This document shows positions 1 through 9,635 of a stretch of DNA of 64,000 nt, piece by piece. The DNA is from RUG12461 sp045657665 (GTDB taxonomy: Bacteria; Bacillota; Clostridia; Lachnospirales; Lachnospiraceae), in assembly GCA_045657665.1 (NCBI GenBank), contig JAZOTN010000030.1, forward strand, positions 124,001 through 188,000, given 5' to 3'. The first letter of the stretch is position 1, and every line of letters starts with the position of its first letter. A model generated the notes under the pieces. The model was given only the letters and a program-made list of their open reading frames with translations. It was not told where the DNA came from and did not search any database. A program made the position numbers and the translations under genes.

Positions 1-5
1 CGAGA

Positions 6-3000
6 GTGGAGAAGGCCATGAAGGGTCAGGAACAGCTCTTCCGTTCCGTTCTGATGGAACAGGTGGACCGGTATCTTGCCCTTCTCCGCTCACAGGATTT
101 TGCGGAAAAGATCAGGGCAAATGATCCCACGGCTCTGGCGGTCAAAAGGGAGTATGAACAGAGCCTTCAGAACGGAGTAAAGCGTTACCGGGCCAAAATG
201 GAGTCCATCGTCCGCACCCTGGATGGAGTAAAGACAAAAGAGGATCTTATGTCCTTTGCTTTCGCCCATGAGGTGATCAACGACAGAGAAGCCTTCTTTG
301 CGGATGTGCAGAAAAGCCGTTATAAAAACAATGAAGACAGCGATTCCATGTATCTGGTAAAGGAATCGGTGCGCCTCCTTACCGAACGTGCTACAGACCC
401 TGAGATCATAGGTCCGGAAGCCCTGGGTAAAAAGCTGAAGGAGCTGGACGGACAGTACAATTTTGCCATTGAAAACTGCCGGATGTATATCCAATCCCAT
501 AAGCCCCTCATCGGCTTCTGGCATGAGGACGGAAGAAAGCGCTATGAGATGGTGCAGGAGCTGGAGAAACGTCTTCGCCGGGAAAAAGAGCGGATCAACG
601 CAAACGGAAAGACCATCTCAAGCCTCATGATGACAAATGAGAAGCAGACAACGAATCTTTCCGAGCTCCTTGCGTTCGAAGAGCTGCAGACTGTAAAGCT
701 GTCCTATCTTCGGATGAAAGAGGATGCAAAGGCGGAAGATGAGACGGGCCCCCTCGGACAGCTGGCAAAAAACAGGGAGGCATGCGAAAAGGAAACTCTC
801 ATCGATCAAAAAGCGGTGAAGGATGCCGTCTCAAAGATCAGGGAAATAGAGAAACCGGAATTCTTTGCGCGGCTTCATCTGGCATCTCCGGAAGACGTGC
901 TGAGGAACAAGGACCGGAACGATGCCGTCTTTTCGGAGATGGAAAAGGCCTATGGGGTTTTCCGGGACTATATGCTTGTCAACGGAGATCTGCACCCAAA
1001 AGACTGCGGCAATTGCGATGATGAAGAAAAAGCAGCGATGCGGATCCGGTACCGGGTTCTTCAGGATGTGAAAGGAGCCGCGGAGGAATACTACAGGACA
1101 GCAAAGGACCTGGCCCTCCATCCTCTCAGGTTTACATCGGAAGCGAGCTCGCTGGATAACCTTTCGCTCGAGGAACTCACAGCAAAGGAGAAGGAGGAGG
1201 CACAAGGAGAGAGAAAGTCCTATCTGAAGCTCCTGATCGATAGGAGGAAGAGTGAGAAGCTTCTTTCCGGTCTTGCGACAGTGGGCGGCATCACGGATTA
1301 TTTTGAAAAGACAAAAGAGAAGATCAAGACGGAAAATGCCGAGAAGAAGGATGATGCTGCGGTGGGGCTCCTGAAAGATCTTCTGAAGGATGCGCCGGAT
1401 CCGGTGCAGGAAAAGAAGCGGGTGATCTATCACCTGAAGGATGTCTTTAAAGAGAATAAGACCAAAGTCCAGGGTGAGCCGCCCAAATACCTTGTGGCCC
1501 ATCTCTGGGGGAAGAGCAATGCCGAGATCCGCGCATTTGTGACACGCCTGTATGCGGGGGAGCCGGCGGAAAGGATTAAGGCTCTGCAGGAGATCGTGGA
1601 ACGGGGCGCAAAAGAAGCAACGGTGCTCCTCCATAATATGAATAAGTATCCCGGGCGGATGACGGTGAATGGGGAGTATTATTACGGTCTGGCTCTTCGT
1701 TCTGCGGCTCTTTCGGATGCGTATCAGGCGCTGCAGGATCTTCAGAAGGAACAGAAGGAAAAGAACCCCGATCTGTCTCTGCCGGAGCTTTCGGATGAGA
1801 CGAAGGAAGATGTCCTCATTCGGATCGAGATCGCAAAAGAACTGGGGCTTGAGAAATATGAGGAACGGTTTGAAAACTACAAACTCCGTCTTCAGCAGGC
1901 AGGGGGTGAGAGAGGCTTATACAGCTACCTCGTCCATGTGAACGAAGAAGAGAAATTCCGGAAAGAAATGGGGCTTCTCCCCAGAACCCAGTTTTATCAC
2001 CTGCTCACGCTTGTACGGAATAAGTTCCCGAATACCTCTCCGAAGGCGATGCTGCGGCTTTATAACCAGATGCTGATGCAGATTCAGCGCTGCGGGCAGA
2101 CACAGTTTTCCGGGCTCGATTTAGAGCCTGCTAAGGAGCTTACGGAGGAACAGCTGGATGAGGAACTGCGTAAGTATGAAGAGCGCAGGGAAATTGCGGA
2201 AAGCCTCCCCGCTGCGGTGGATACCTATTACGAGAAATATAAGGTGGCAAGGAAGTCTCCCGAATACAAAAAAGAGGAATTTCAGGCAAAATGGAAGGCT
2301 TTTCAGGAACTGAACATCGAAGATCTGAAGATGAAGAGCATTCCGGAGATCATCCGGAACATTAAAAAGAATACCGCCCTCTTTGAACAGGCGGCGGAGA
2401 TGAAACAGCTTCTGTCCCTCGCGCTCATAAACGGAGAGAAGTTTACGGATGAGGAGCTGATGGAGGCGGAGATCAAGTGCAAGGTATTCCACAAAGCGGA
2501 TCAGCTGGTACGGCGGATCTTTGATATTGTCCGAAGAGAGGACTTCCTTTATCTGGACACGGATAAATACCTTGCCATGGAGGGAAAGAAGATCCCGCTC
2601 GTGAAGGGGGATCTGAGCCAGAATGAGGAAGGCAGCTTCGGCGCTTTCTTTGAGGTCGGTCTGAACGGAATCTCCGTGCTGGGACTTCGGCTGGGAGAAG
2701 GCGGCATTCAGGATCTTGAGAAGGCTGTCCGGAAGCAGGCGACAGAGTATCGGAAAGATAAGGAAAAACAGATCAAAGACCTTTACCTCGTGACGCATGG
2801 GAAGGAGATCACGGAAGAGGAGCTTCAAAAGCGTGTGAAGGACTATGAAAAGAACAGGGCATTATGGGGAGCTGCAGCCCTGGTGCAGGGAGATCTTTTC
2901 GACAGACAGACGGAGTACAACCGTTTGATCGATATGAACAATAAAAAGTACGGAACAAATCTGAACGGCGCCAATCCGAGAGAGCTCGGCGCGTACATAC

Positions 3001-3716
3001 CAAACCTCCCCGAGGAGAAGCAGAAAGAGCTGATCAAAAAATGGGGCGAGGGAGACGAAGGCATGCTCTCCATCTATTCGGAGATGATCGATCTCCTTCT
3101 GAATGCGGACTATTCCCTCCTGGAGGAGACGTCTACCGAGGGAATGATGAAGAATTTCCATAAGGTCAGTCCGCTGCTACCGATGATCGGAGAGAGCGGA
3201 GACATCTTCAGGGGCTTTCAGCGGCACCTTACGAATGTGGCGAAAAAGATGAAGCAGAACGGCAGATCCGATGATGAGATCAATGCCTTTATCAGGGAAA
3301 AGATGCCTTCGGATGAGCAACTGAAGAAGCTTTTTGCCATCAGGGAAGTGGGTATGGCGGTTCAGGGCAGATGGCAGACTTTCCGCGACAAGATCGTCAT
3401 CTCCCAAAGATATGATATGGAGCGCTGCCAGGGACTTCTTACCATTGAGGATCTGGACGGTATGGATCAGGCGGCATTTACGCAAAAGTGGACGGCAGGA
3501 GAGATCGAAGGTCTGGATCCGGCAGTCGAGCAGATTCTCTCAAATGCCACCAACGGTTTTTCCGCAGAGGTCACGGAAGAAGAGGTGGGCGAGGAGACCG
3601 AATTCAAGGTAACAAAGGATATCGTAAAGCTCTCACAAAATCTCCGCGTCAATATGGAGAAGGCAATGGAGGCGGCTCCGCTTGATGAAATGAAAAAGAT
3701 CGACTACCTGTCGTAG
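6..3716 (+). CDS. Giant helix-rich protein of unknown function (possibly 5'-incomplete)
   Basis: Reads as at least 1236 residues from a GTG at position 6, but the frame is open to the window edge, so the true start may lie upstream. I recognise no family. The protein is highly charged (Lys, Glu, Arg) with long predicted helices and coiled coil, and has no signal peptide or membrane segment. A less charged stretch around residues 875-900, rich in Gly, Leu and Phe, could be a small folded core. It does not share the N-terminal module of the 1141- and 1198-residue giants downstream, but matches them in size, charge and helical style. It ends 32 bases before the phosphatase gene at 3749 with no terminator between, which places it in the same transcription unit or at its upstream end. 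Confidence is high that it is coding; no function is assigned. Confidence 0.85.
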   Translation: MEKAMKGQEQLFRSVLMEQVDRYLALLRSQDFAEKIRANDPTALAVKREYEQSLQNGVKRYRAKMESIVRTLDGVKTKEDLMSFAFAHEVINDREAFFADVQKSRYKNNEDSDSMYLVKESVRLLTERATDPEIIGPEALGKKLKELDGQYNFAIENCRMYIQSHKPLIGFWHEDGRKRYEMVQELEKRLRREKERINANGKTISSLMMTNEKQTTNLSELLAFEELQTVKLSYLRMKEDAKAEDETGPLGQLAKNREACEKETLIDQKAVKDAVSKIREIEKPEFFARLHLASPEDVLRNKDRNDAVFSEMEKAYGVFRDYMLVNGDLHPKDCGNCDDEEKAAMRIRYRVLQDVKGAAEEYYRTAKDLALHPLRFTSEASSLDNLSLEELTAKEKEEAQGERKSYLKLLIDRRKSEKLLSGLATVGGITDYFEKTKEKIKTENAEKKDDAAVGLLKDLLKDAPDPVQEKKRVIYHLKDVFKENKTKVQGEPPKYLVAHLWGKSNAEIRAFVTRLYAGEPAERIKALQEIVERGAKEATVLLHNMNKYPGRMTVNGEYYYGLALRSAALSDAYQALQDLQKEQKEKNPDLSLPELSDETKEDVLIRIEIAKELGLEKYEERFENYKLRLQQAGGERGLYSYLVHVNEEEKFRKEMGLLPRTQFYHLLTLVRNKFPNTSPKAMLRLYNQMLMQIQRCGQTQFSGLDLEPAKELTEEQLDEELRKYEERREIAESLPAAVDTYYEKYKVARKSPEYKKEEFQAKWKAFQELNIEDLKMKSIPEIIRNIKKNTALFEQAAEMKQLLSLALINGEKFTDEELMEAEIKCKVFHKADQLVRRIFDIVRREDFLYLDTDKYLAMEGKKIPLVKGDLSQNEEGSFGAFFEVGLNGISVLGLRLGEGGIQDLEKAVRKQATEYRKDKEKQIKDLYLVTHGKEITEEELQKRVKDYEKNRALWGAAALVQGDLFDRQTEYNRLIDMNNKKYGTNLNGANPRELGAYIPNLPEEKQKELIKKWGEGDEGMLSIYSEMIDLLLNADYSLLEETSTEGMMKNFHKVSPLLPMIGESGDIFRGFQRHLTNVAKKMKQNGRSDDEINAFIREKMPSDEQLKKLFAIREVGMAVQGRWQTFRDKIVISQRYDMERCQGLLTIEDLDGMDQAAFTQKWTAGEIEGLDPAVEQILSNATNGFSAEVTEEEVGEETEFKVTKDIVKLSQNLRVNMEKAMEAAPLDEMKKIDYLS

Positions 3717-3748
3717 TGCAGGGTGCGTGAAGGAACGAAAGGGACGGA

Positions 3749-5311
3749 ATGAGATCTGAGTTGTCTCCAAAAAATGAAAAAAAACGGAATATCCTGCCCT
3801 TCCTGGTAGTGGGGATTGACATCGTGTTGATCTTTGGCGCGATCCTTTTGATACATATGAGGGGGATTGCGTCGATGCCACCGATTCTTGCCCTGAATGC
3901 AGGCATAGACATCATCGTGATGATCATGGGTGTGATCATTCTGATCTGCTGCTATATCGATATTGAGCGGGTCGGAGTTGATTACCGGCCTTTCCGGCTT
4001 TTGATTGAGTCAACCTTTTTGGGGCTTTTCACAGACATCGGCGCCTGTATCACGTCGGACCAGGCCGGGTTATGGGTGTGGAACCTCCTGGACAATACAG
4101 TCTTTTATATGCTGATGCCTGTGACTGTGTTTCTTTTCTGGCGTTATGTCATGCAGCTCATCGGCAGGAAGGAGCGGTGGATCAAAGGGGTGGAGATAGC
4201 CCTTCTGATCGGTCTTTTGTTGGAGATCGTGTTGTGCGTCGTGAACGTCTTCGCGGGGTTCTTCTTTACGGTGGACCATTTGGGTCATTACAGTAGGGGC
4301 CCGTTTTTTGTGCTGTTTATGTCCTATATCCTCCTGGCCGAAGTGGCGGGGATCATTATCGTTGTCAATAAAAGAAAGAGTTTCAGCGGCCATCAGGTCG
4401 TGGCACTCTGGATCTATACGGTTACACCGCTTCTTGTGATCTTTGTGTCGGCGGCTTTTTACGGATTGTCATTAAACTATACCATCTGCATGATCGATAC
4501 CCTTGTGATGTACGGGATCCTGAACCTGGAGCAGGGGAGAGAAAAAATTGAAGTGGAAAAGGAACTGGCGACAGCTGCTTCCATTCAGGAGGGCGTACTC
4601 CCGCATACGTTCCCGTTGTTTCCGGACCGTCATGAATTCGGTTTGTACGCCTCTATGGATCCCGCGAAAGATGTTGGCGGTGATTTTTATGATGCATTTT
4701 TGATCGATGAGGATCATCTGGCGCTTGCGATGGGGGATGTTTCCGGGAAAGGGATCCCGGCGGCATTGTTTATGGTCATCACGCGTACGTTGATCAAGAG
4801 CCGTGCAATGATGGGCGGGACACCTTCCGAGATCCTGACGGATGTGAACCGGCAGCTGGTCGAGGAAAATGAGGCAAGGCTGTTTGTCACGGTATGGCTG
4901 GGAATCCTGACGATCTCAACCGGGCACCTGATGGAAACGAACGCGGGACATGAGTGCCCCGCGCTCAGGCGGGAAAACGGCGGCTTTTCTCTTCTTCGGA
5001 CGAAGCATGGTGTTGTATGCGGGGCGATGAAAAAGGCCAATTACAAGGATGATGAGATCGTTCTGGCGCCCGGAGAGACGGTGTTTGTCTATACAGACGG
5101 CGTGACAGAGGCAACGAATATTAATCGGGAACAGTTTAAGACAGAACGCATGCTGGACGCGCTAAACCGCCTCCCGGACGGGACGCCGGAGGAGCTTTTG
5201 ACCGAAGTCCGTACGCGTGTGGATACTTTTGTCGGTGTTGCGCCGCAGTTTGATGATCTGACCATGCTGGCCGTGAAATATTACGGGCCGACGGGTTTAA
5301 ACGAAGCCTGA
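3749..5311 (+). CDS. Membrane-anchored SpoIIE/RsbU-type PP2C serine phosphatase
   Basis: A 520-residue protein. Residues about 10-260 form roughly seven or eight hydrophobic membrane segments. A short coiled linker (around EVEKELATAASIQEG) leads to a SpoIIE/PP2C phosphatase domain at about 275-515. The expected metal-binding acidic motifs are visible: GGDFYD, then GDVSGKG, then YTDGVTEA and FDDLTML near the C-terminus. The family dephosphorylates phosphoserine or phosphothreonine, often on STAS-domain anti-anti-sigma proteins, but no STAS or anti-sigma gene is visible nearby. The domain is closely similar to that of the phosphatase at 19579 (both have FLIDEDHL and GKGIPAALFM), so the two are paralogues. 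The membrane part probably senses an unknown signal. The family call is firm; the substrate is unknown. Confidence 0.9.
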   Translation: MRSELSPKNEKKRNILPFLVVGIDIVLIFGAILLIHMRGIASMPPILALNAGIDIIVMIMGVIILICCYIDIERVGVDYRPFRLLIESTFLGLFTDIGACITSDQAGLWVWNLLDNTVFYMLMPVTVFLFWRYVMQLIGRKERWIKGVEIALLIGLLLEIVLCVVNVFAGFFFTVDHLGHYSRGPFFVLFMSYILLAEVAGIIIVVNKRKSFSGHQVVALWIYTVTPLLVIFVSAAFYGLSLNYTICMIDTLVMYGILNLEQGREKIEVEKELATAASIQEGVLPHTFPLFPDRHEFGLYASMDPAKDVGGDFYDAFLIDEDHLALAMGDVSGKGIPAALFMVITRTLIKSRAMMGGTPSEILTDVNRQLVEENEARLFVTVWLGILTISTGHLMETNAGHECPALRRENGGFSLLRTKHGVVCGAMKKANYKDDEIVLAPGETVFVYTDGVTEATNINREQFKTERMLDALNRLPDGTPEELLTEVRTRVDTFVGVAPQFDDLTMLAVKYYGPTGLNEA

Positions 5312-5393
5312 CTTGAAGCGTGGAGAAAAGAAAAACAGGAGACCCTGAAGAAAAGAATACAAAAATTCTATCAGATCAGAAGGAGGACTAATC

Positions 5394-6152
5394 ATGAAGG
5401 TGGCAAAAATGAAAAAGTGGCTTGCAGTGATCTTGGCGGTGGTGATGGGCGTTTCCATGACCGCCTGCGCGAAAGAGGAAGATAAGGAAGTTGTGCAGCC
5501 GGAATCCGAGACGGAAGAGGTAGTGGAATTCGTTGAGGAGGAACAGGAATTCGAGAAGAACGAAGAAGAGGAACCCGAGTTCGAAGAAGAGGAAGAGGAG
5601 ACGGAAGAAGAGGAAGAGGAAGAGAGCGAAGGGCAGATCTCCTTTGATGATGTGATGGAAAGCTACGACGAGCTTGTCGATGTTTATGATCAGATCAATG
5701 AAATGTACATGGCGGATGATGTTCCGAGAGATGAGGGCGTAGAAGAGATTCTGAGTACGGTCAAAAATCAGATGGAAGATATCGCGAATCTCGAAGAAGA
5801 GGATATCCCAACGGATGAGGATAAGCTTGAAGTATTAAAGCGGATCGGGGAACTCAACAATACGCTCAGTGAGCTGATCGATCCGCTCTTTGAGGCTGCT
5901 CAGGCGACGGACCAGCTGGCGGCGCTCGTCCAGGCAAATTATGACTATATGGACAGCTATTACAGTGCTGTATGGGATCATATCAGTGAGTACGGCGGTA
6001 CGGAAGGCCAGGTGGATGCGCTGATCAAAGCGAGAGATGAGATCGGCGAGATCGGAGACATTTCCGACGCGACTGCTGACGAGCTGGAGGGTCTCAACGA
6101 CAGGATCAACTATGTGAATGATCTTCTGGATGCCATCTGCGCAACCATGTAG
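5394..6152 (+). CDS. Acidic lipoprotein of unknown function
   Basis: A 252-residue protein with a lipoprotein signal peptide: basic start, hydrophobic core, then lipobox SMTAC with the Cys at about residue 26. Residues 28-80 are an extreme Glu-rich tract with runs of five to seven Glu. The rest (about 85-252) is an acidic, helical domain that I do not recognise. The start at 5394 is preceded by AGGAGG with good spacing. A stretch this acidic just after the lipid anchor probably acts as an extended spacer or cation-binding tether outside the membrane. It lies between a membrane phosphatase and the first of the paired giant proteins, with no terminator seen on either side, so it is probably co-expressed with them. 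It may be an accessory surface component of the same system; that is inference. Confidence 0.85.
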   Translation: MKVAKMKKWLAVILAVVMGVSMTACAKEEDKEVVQPESETEEVVEFVEEEQEFEKNEEEEPEFEEEEEETEEEEEEESEGQISFDDVMESYDELVDVYDQINEMYMADDVPRDEGVEEILSTVKNQMEDIANLEEEDIPTDEDKLEVLKRIGELNNTLSELIDPLFEAAQATDQLAALVQANYDYMDSYYSAVWDHISEYGGTEGQVDALIKARDEIGEIGDISDATADELEGLNDRINYVNDLLDAICATM

Positions 6153-6195
6153 GATCAATCTCAGGAAAGATACATAGAAAGCCGGGTGGAAGTGC

Positions 6196-9100
6196 ATGGC
6201 ACAGTTCCAGGATTATGCGAAAATAACCGAAGAACAGAAGGAAGAGTTTTACCGCCAGCAGAAGGAAAAGGGCCTCGGGAATGTGGAGGAAAGAGGAGGT
6301 GGCTTCGACTTTCTTTCCGTGGATCTGCTGAATGAGAAATTTCAGACCCGAAAAAATACCACCGATTTTGCTGCCCGGACCAAATACTATTTTGAAGATG
6401 CGGACATGATGCAGGCAAAGGCGGAGCGCTATCGGAATCTGGCGGATAACGGCAGGGATATCGAAGCTCACGCACGGTGTTTTTCCAATCATTCCGCTGG
6501 AAAACGGAAGAAGGCTGCCAATGCCGCCGCTGATGCTTTTGACCATGCGGCGGAGCTGGAGGAAAACTATCGGGAGCAGATGGGATCTTTGGATCCGCTG
6601 ACGAGGTTCCAACGGAAGAAAGAGATCATGGAGGCGAGGCTCCTTGGTATGAAAAAGGCCGCGGAGGTCAAAAGCACGAGCAAAGAAAACGAGACCTACC
6701 GTATGCTCAAAGCGGAGATCTCCTGCATCTCTATTCTGAAAGAGCAGGCCGAGGAGCTCCTGAAGGATGAAAGCTCCACGGAGCGGATCATGGCGCTGAA
6801 GGACGAGATCGAAAAGCTTTCGGGCGATCTTGTTGCAGCGGAGCAGAAATTGGAAAAGATCATTCCATCACCCGTGAAGCAGTGGAAAGAGCATTTCTTC
6901 TCCGGGGACAGAGTACAGCCCAAATTCGAGGAATGGAAAAATGAGAATCCTGCGCTTACGAAAGAGGATGCCAGGATCAATCTGATTTTGCATACCCTTC
7001 ATAAAGATGTCTACAGTGAGGATTTTGAAAAAGCGCTTAAGAACCTTGAAAAAAACAAAATGTATGAGAACTATACGGTTCAGAAAGCGGGCGTCGGACG
7101 CATGTGTTTTGCCATGAAACCGGTACTCCGGGATGAGCAGGGGCGTCCCATCAATAGCGAGGAGCTTCGGAAGGACCAGCACAATCAGCGCTGGATGAGT
7201 GCCCTTTCGGAGGGAAACATCGAGGAAAAAAACAAGGTTCTTCTGGAACAGTTTCATCATATTGAGAAGATGCGTATCCCGAGTCCCAGGGAATTACAGG
7301 AACGGGGAGTGGATTTTTTCTTCGAAAAGGATCCCGTGCTCTTTTATGAGATCCTGACACGTCCGCTGGTCTTTGATAATCTGAAGGATTTTGACAGCTT
7401 TGCAAAGGAATACGAGGAAAAGAATCCGGTGTTCCGGGATAAACTGAATGCCATGGCGGCGCTTGCAACCCTCTATGCTACGCATATGAACGGGAAGCAT
7501 ATGATGGACAAGGAGGCGCTGCGCGAAGGAGGCGTATCGAAAGATGCCCCGGAGCTGCTTGCTATGAAAGCCTCTGATGAGATTCTTGAAGACCGGATGG
7601 AGGCGTATAAAAGGGAATATGATACGGCTTATAAAGATCCTTACGGCGTCGGGATTGACGGTGTGGTCCTGGGGTATCTGAATAAGACGGAGAAAGAGTC
7701 CCTGAAGCTTTTCGCGGAGAGGCATTCCGATGAGTATGACAGGGAGATGCGAAGGAGGATTAAGGCACCCACGGAAGGGGCTTTGGGACAGGAGCTTCTT
7801 AAGAAACGGTCAGCAGATGACCTTTCCGACCTGACCGGACAGGCATATGAGGCACTTCACGGGGCCACTATCGCAAAATCCAAAAGAATGCAGCGTGCGG
7901 AAACTGCAGTGGAGAAGAAAAAGCTTCAGATGGCCCTCCGGAACCGTATGGAGAACGCCCTCATTGAGCGGCAGATCGCTCAGGCGAAGACGCTTACCAG
8001 GGAACTCTATGTAAAAAACAAAAACGGAGAGCTGCAGCAAAACGGGAAAATGATAAAAGCCCTGCAGGATCGTACCCGGGATTCCGTTTCCCTGCAGTTT
8101 GCCATGGACTGGACGGATATCGGAGAGTATCCGGCACTTCTCGAACAGCTGAATCCGGAAAAAAAGAGTATTACCGTGTCCCTTAATCTGATACTTGCCT
8201 CCGAGGCAATCTCGAAGCTGGATCTTCATGCCTTTGAGTACAAAAGCGACAGGGAGTTTGTTGCAGGTCTCCAGGAAAACTACCGCTGGATCAGGCGGGC
8301 GGATTCTTTACGGGCATACTACCGGATGGCGAAGGAACAGAATCTGGTGAGGAATTCGAGTGAATTTGCATCAAGCACGCTCGAGGCGCAGCTTCAGCTC
8401 TTTGAAGAAATGAAAGCGGATTATGATGCGCGGATTGCCATGATGAATTCGCCCTATTATGCATTGCTTGCAAACGCAGATGTTGCCGCTCTTTCCGATG
8501 CGGCATTGAAACAAAAGGCAGAGGCGCTAAAGGAAGATCATGCTGAGCTCGCGGAATTTCTGAAAAACTATCGTTTCTTAAAAAGCCGCAGAGCGGTCTT
8601 TCAAAAAGGACAGAGTGCAGAGAAACGCTACCGGATCCTTCTGGAACAGAAGCAGGAGGAGGAAGCATCTCGCCAGAAGGCAATGTGGCAGAAAATAGAA
8701 GAACTGGGCATGGATCCCGATGAAGATCAGGATATTGCATCTTACCAAAAGAAGATCGGTAAGGCACTGATGAAGAAAGCAAAAGAGAACGTACCCAAAG
8801 TGGACGGCGCTTTTGTAAAGCAAAAGAAGCCCTTCCTTAATAACGTGGTGGGGAATCTTAGGGAAACAGAGCTTAAGACACTTGAAACGTGGATGGAAGA
8901 AATTCTTTCCGATGAAAACAAGCTGAAGGAGAACGGCTTTACGGAAAGTGAGATCACCGAACTGAAAGCACTCCGTCAAAACTCCTATCAGGCCAGATGG
9001 CTGGTGGAGGTACAGGAATACTTCAATGACAACCTTGGCAAGGACTGGAACAAAGAATCCATCGAGTCTCCGGAGATCAACGGAAAGGTGGATGAAGCAA

Positions 9101-9621
9101 CACACGAGATGCTTCTGCAGTTTTTCAACAATTACCTGTCGGTTCTATACAAACTTGGGCTCCCCGAAAATCTGCCGGATGATGCCAGTGCGGAACTATA
9201 TTATTCCATGCAGCTTGGCAATATCACGAGGCTTTTGGCAGCGCATAACATCATGTATACCAAGGACTGGGAGCAGGTTTTAAATAAGGCAAAGGAAAAG
9301 GCCAAAAAGATTGCAGATGAGGAACTGGAGAAGGAAAGCTGCCCGGTTGTCACCATTGGAGGAAAGAAATATCCGCTCCTGAAACAGATGAATTCCTTCA
9401 CCAAATATGATGGAAAACAGATCGGTGATAAAGATCGCGCTTCCCTGGAAGAGAAACTGAACCGGGTCAAAGAACTGTATATTCTTATCAATGCCACCAA
9501 TATCATCAATGTGGAAAAAAAGACGGGGGTATATACCACTGAATTTATGGCACTTCAGAACGGCTACGCCGAAGACATAAAAAAGCTGACGGGAGAGATT
9601 GATAAGCTGCTGAAAGCGTAG
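6196..9621 (+). CDS. Giant helix-rich protein with module shared with the ADP-ribosyltransferase protein
   Basis: 1141 residues, no signal peptide or membrane segment. Residues 1 to about 810 align throughout with the N-terminal part of the 1198-residue protein at 10933. For example, both have KYYFEDA/RYYFEDA with MMQAKAERYRNLADNG, HSAGKRKKAANAAADAFDHA, the QRKKEIMEARLLGMKKAAEV block, YLNKTEKE/YLNETERE and MMNSPYYALLANAD. From about 815 onward the two diverge: here the C-terminal 325 residues are a different, helical, Lys/Glu-rich region that I do not recognise. This layout, a long conserved N-terminus with an exchangeable C-terminus, is typical of polymorphic effectors. The start ATG at 6196 follows a GGTGGAAG-type site. 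The stop overlaps the region just before the acyltransferase-like gene at 9636. Function unknown. Confidence 0.88.
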   Translation: MAQFQDYAKITEEQKEEFYRQQKEKGLGNVEERGGGFDFLSVDLLNEKFQTRKNTTDFAARTKYYFEDADMMQAKAERYRNLADNGRDIEAHARCFSNHSAGKRKKAANAAADAFDHAAELEENYREQMGSLDPLTRFQRKKEIMEARLLGMKKAAEVKSTSKENETYRMLKAEISCISILKEQAEELLKDESSTERIMALKDEIEKLSGDLVAAEQKLEKIIPSPVKQWKEHFFSGDRVQPKFEEWKNENPALTKEDARINLILHTLHKDVYSEDFEKALKNLEKNKMYENYTVQKAGVGRMCFAMKPVLRDEQGRPINSEELRKDQHNQRWMSALSEGNIEEKNKVLLEQFHHIEKMRIPSPRELQERGVDFFFEKDPVLFYEILTRPLVFDNLKDFDSFAKEYEEKNPVFRDKLNAMAALATLYATHMNGKHMMDKEALREGGVSKDAPELLAMKASDEILEDRMEAYKREYDTAYKDPYGVGIDGVVLGYLNKTEKESLKLFAERHSDEYDREMRRRIKAPTEGALGQELLKKRSADDLSDLTGQAYEALHGATIAKSKRMQRAETAVEKKKLQMALRNRMENALIERQIAQAKTLTRELYVKNKNGELQQNGKMIKALQDRTRDSVSLQFAMDWTDIGEYPALLEQLNPEKKSITVSLNLILASEAISKLDLHAFEYKSDREFVAGLQENYRWIRRADSLRAYYRMAKEQNLVRNSSEFASSTLEAQLQLFEEMKADYDARIAMMNSPYYALLANADVAALSDAALKQKAEALKEDHAELAEFLKNYRFLKSRRAVFQKGQSAEKRYRILLEQKQEEEASRQKAMWQKIEELGMDPDEDQDIASYQKKIGKALMKKAKENVPKVDGAFVKQKKPFLNNVVGNLRETELKTLETWMEEILSDENKLKENGFTESEITELKALRQNSYQARWLVEVQEYFNDNLGKDWNKESIESPEINGKVDEATHEMLLQFFNNYLSVLYKLGLPENLPDDASAELYYSMQLGNITRLLAAHNIMYTKDWEQVLNKAKEKAKKIADEELEKESCPVVTIGGKKYPLLKQMNSFTKYDGKQIGDKDRASLEEKLNRVKELYILINATNIINVEKKTGVYTTEFMALQNGYAEDIKKLTGEIDKLLKA

Positions 9622-9635
9622 TGAGAGGAGCAACG

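Noticed and set aside
831..1634. Long minus-strand open frame (267 codons) inside the first giant gene
   Set aside because: It is antisense to a strongly coding frame, has no ribosome site and shows Leu/Arg/Phe-rich shadow composition.
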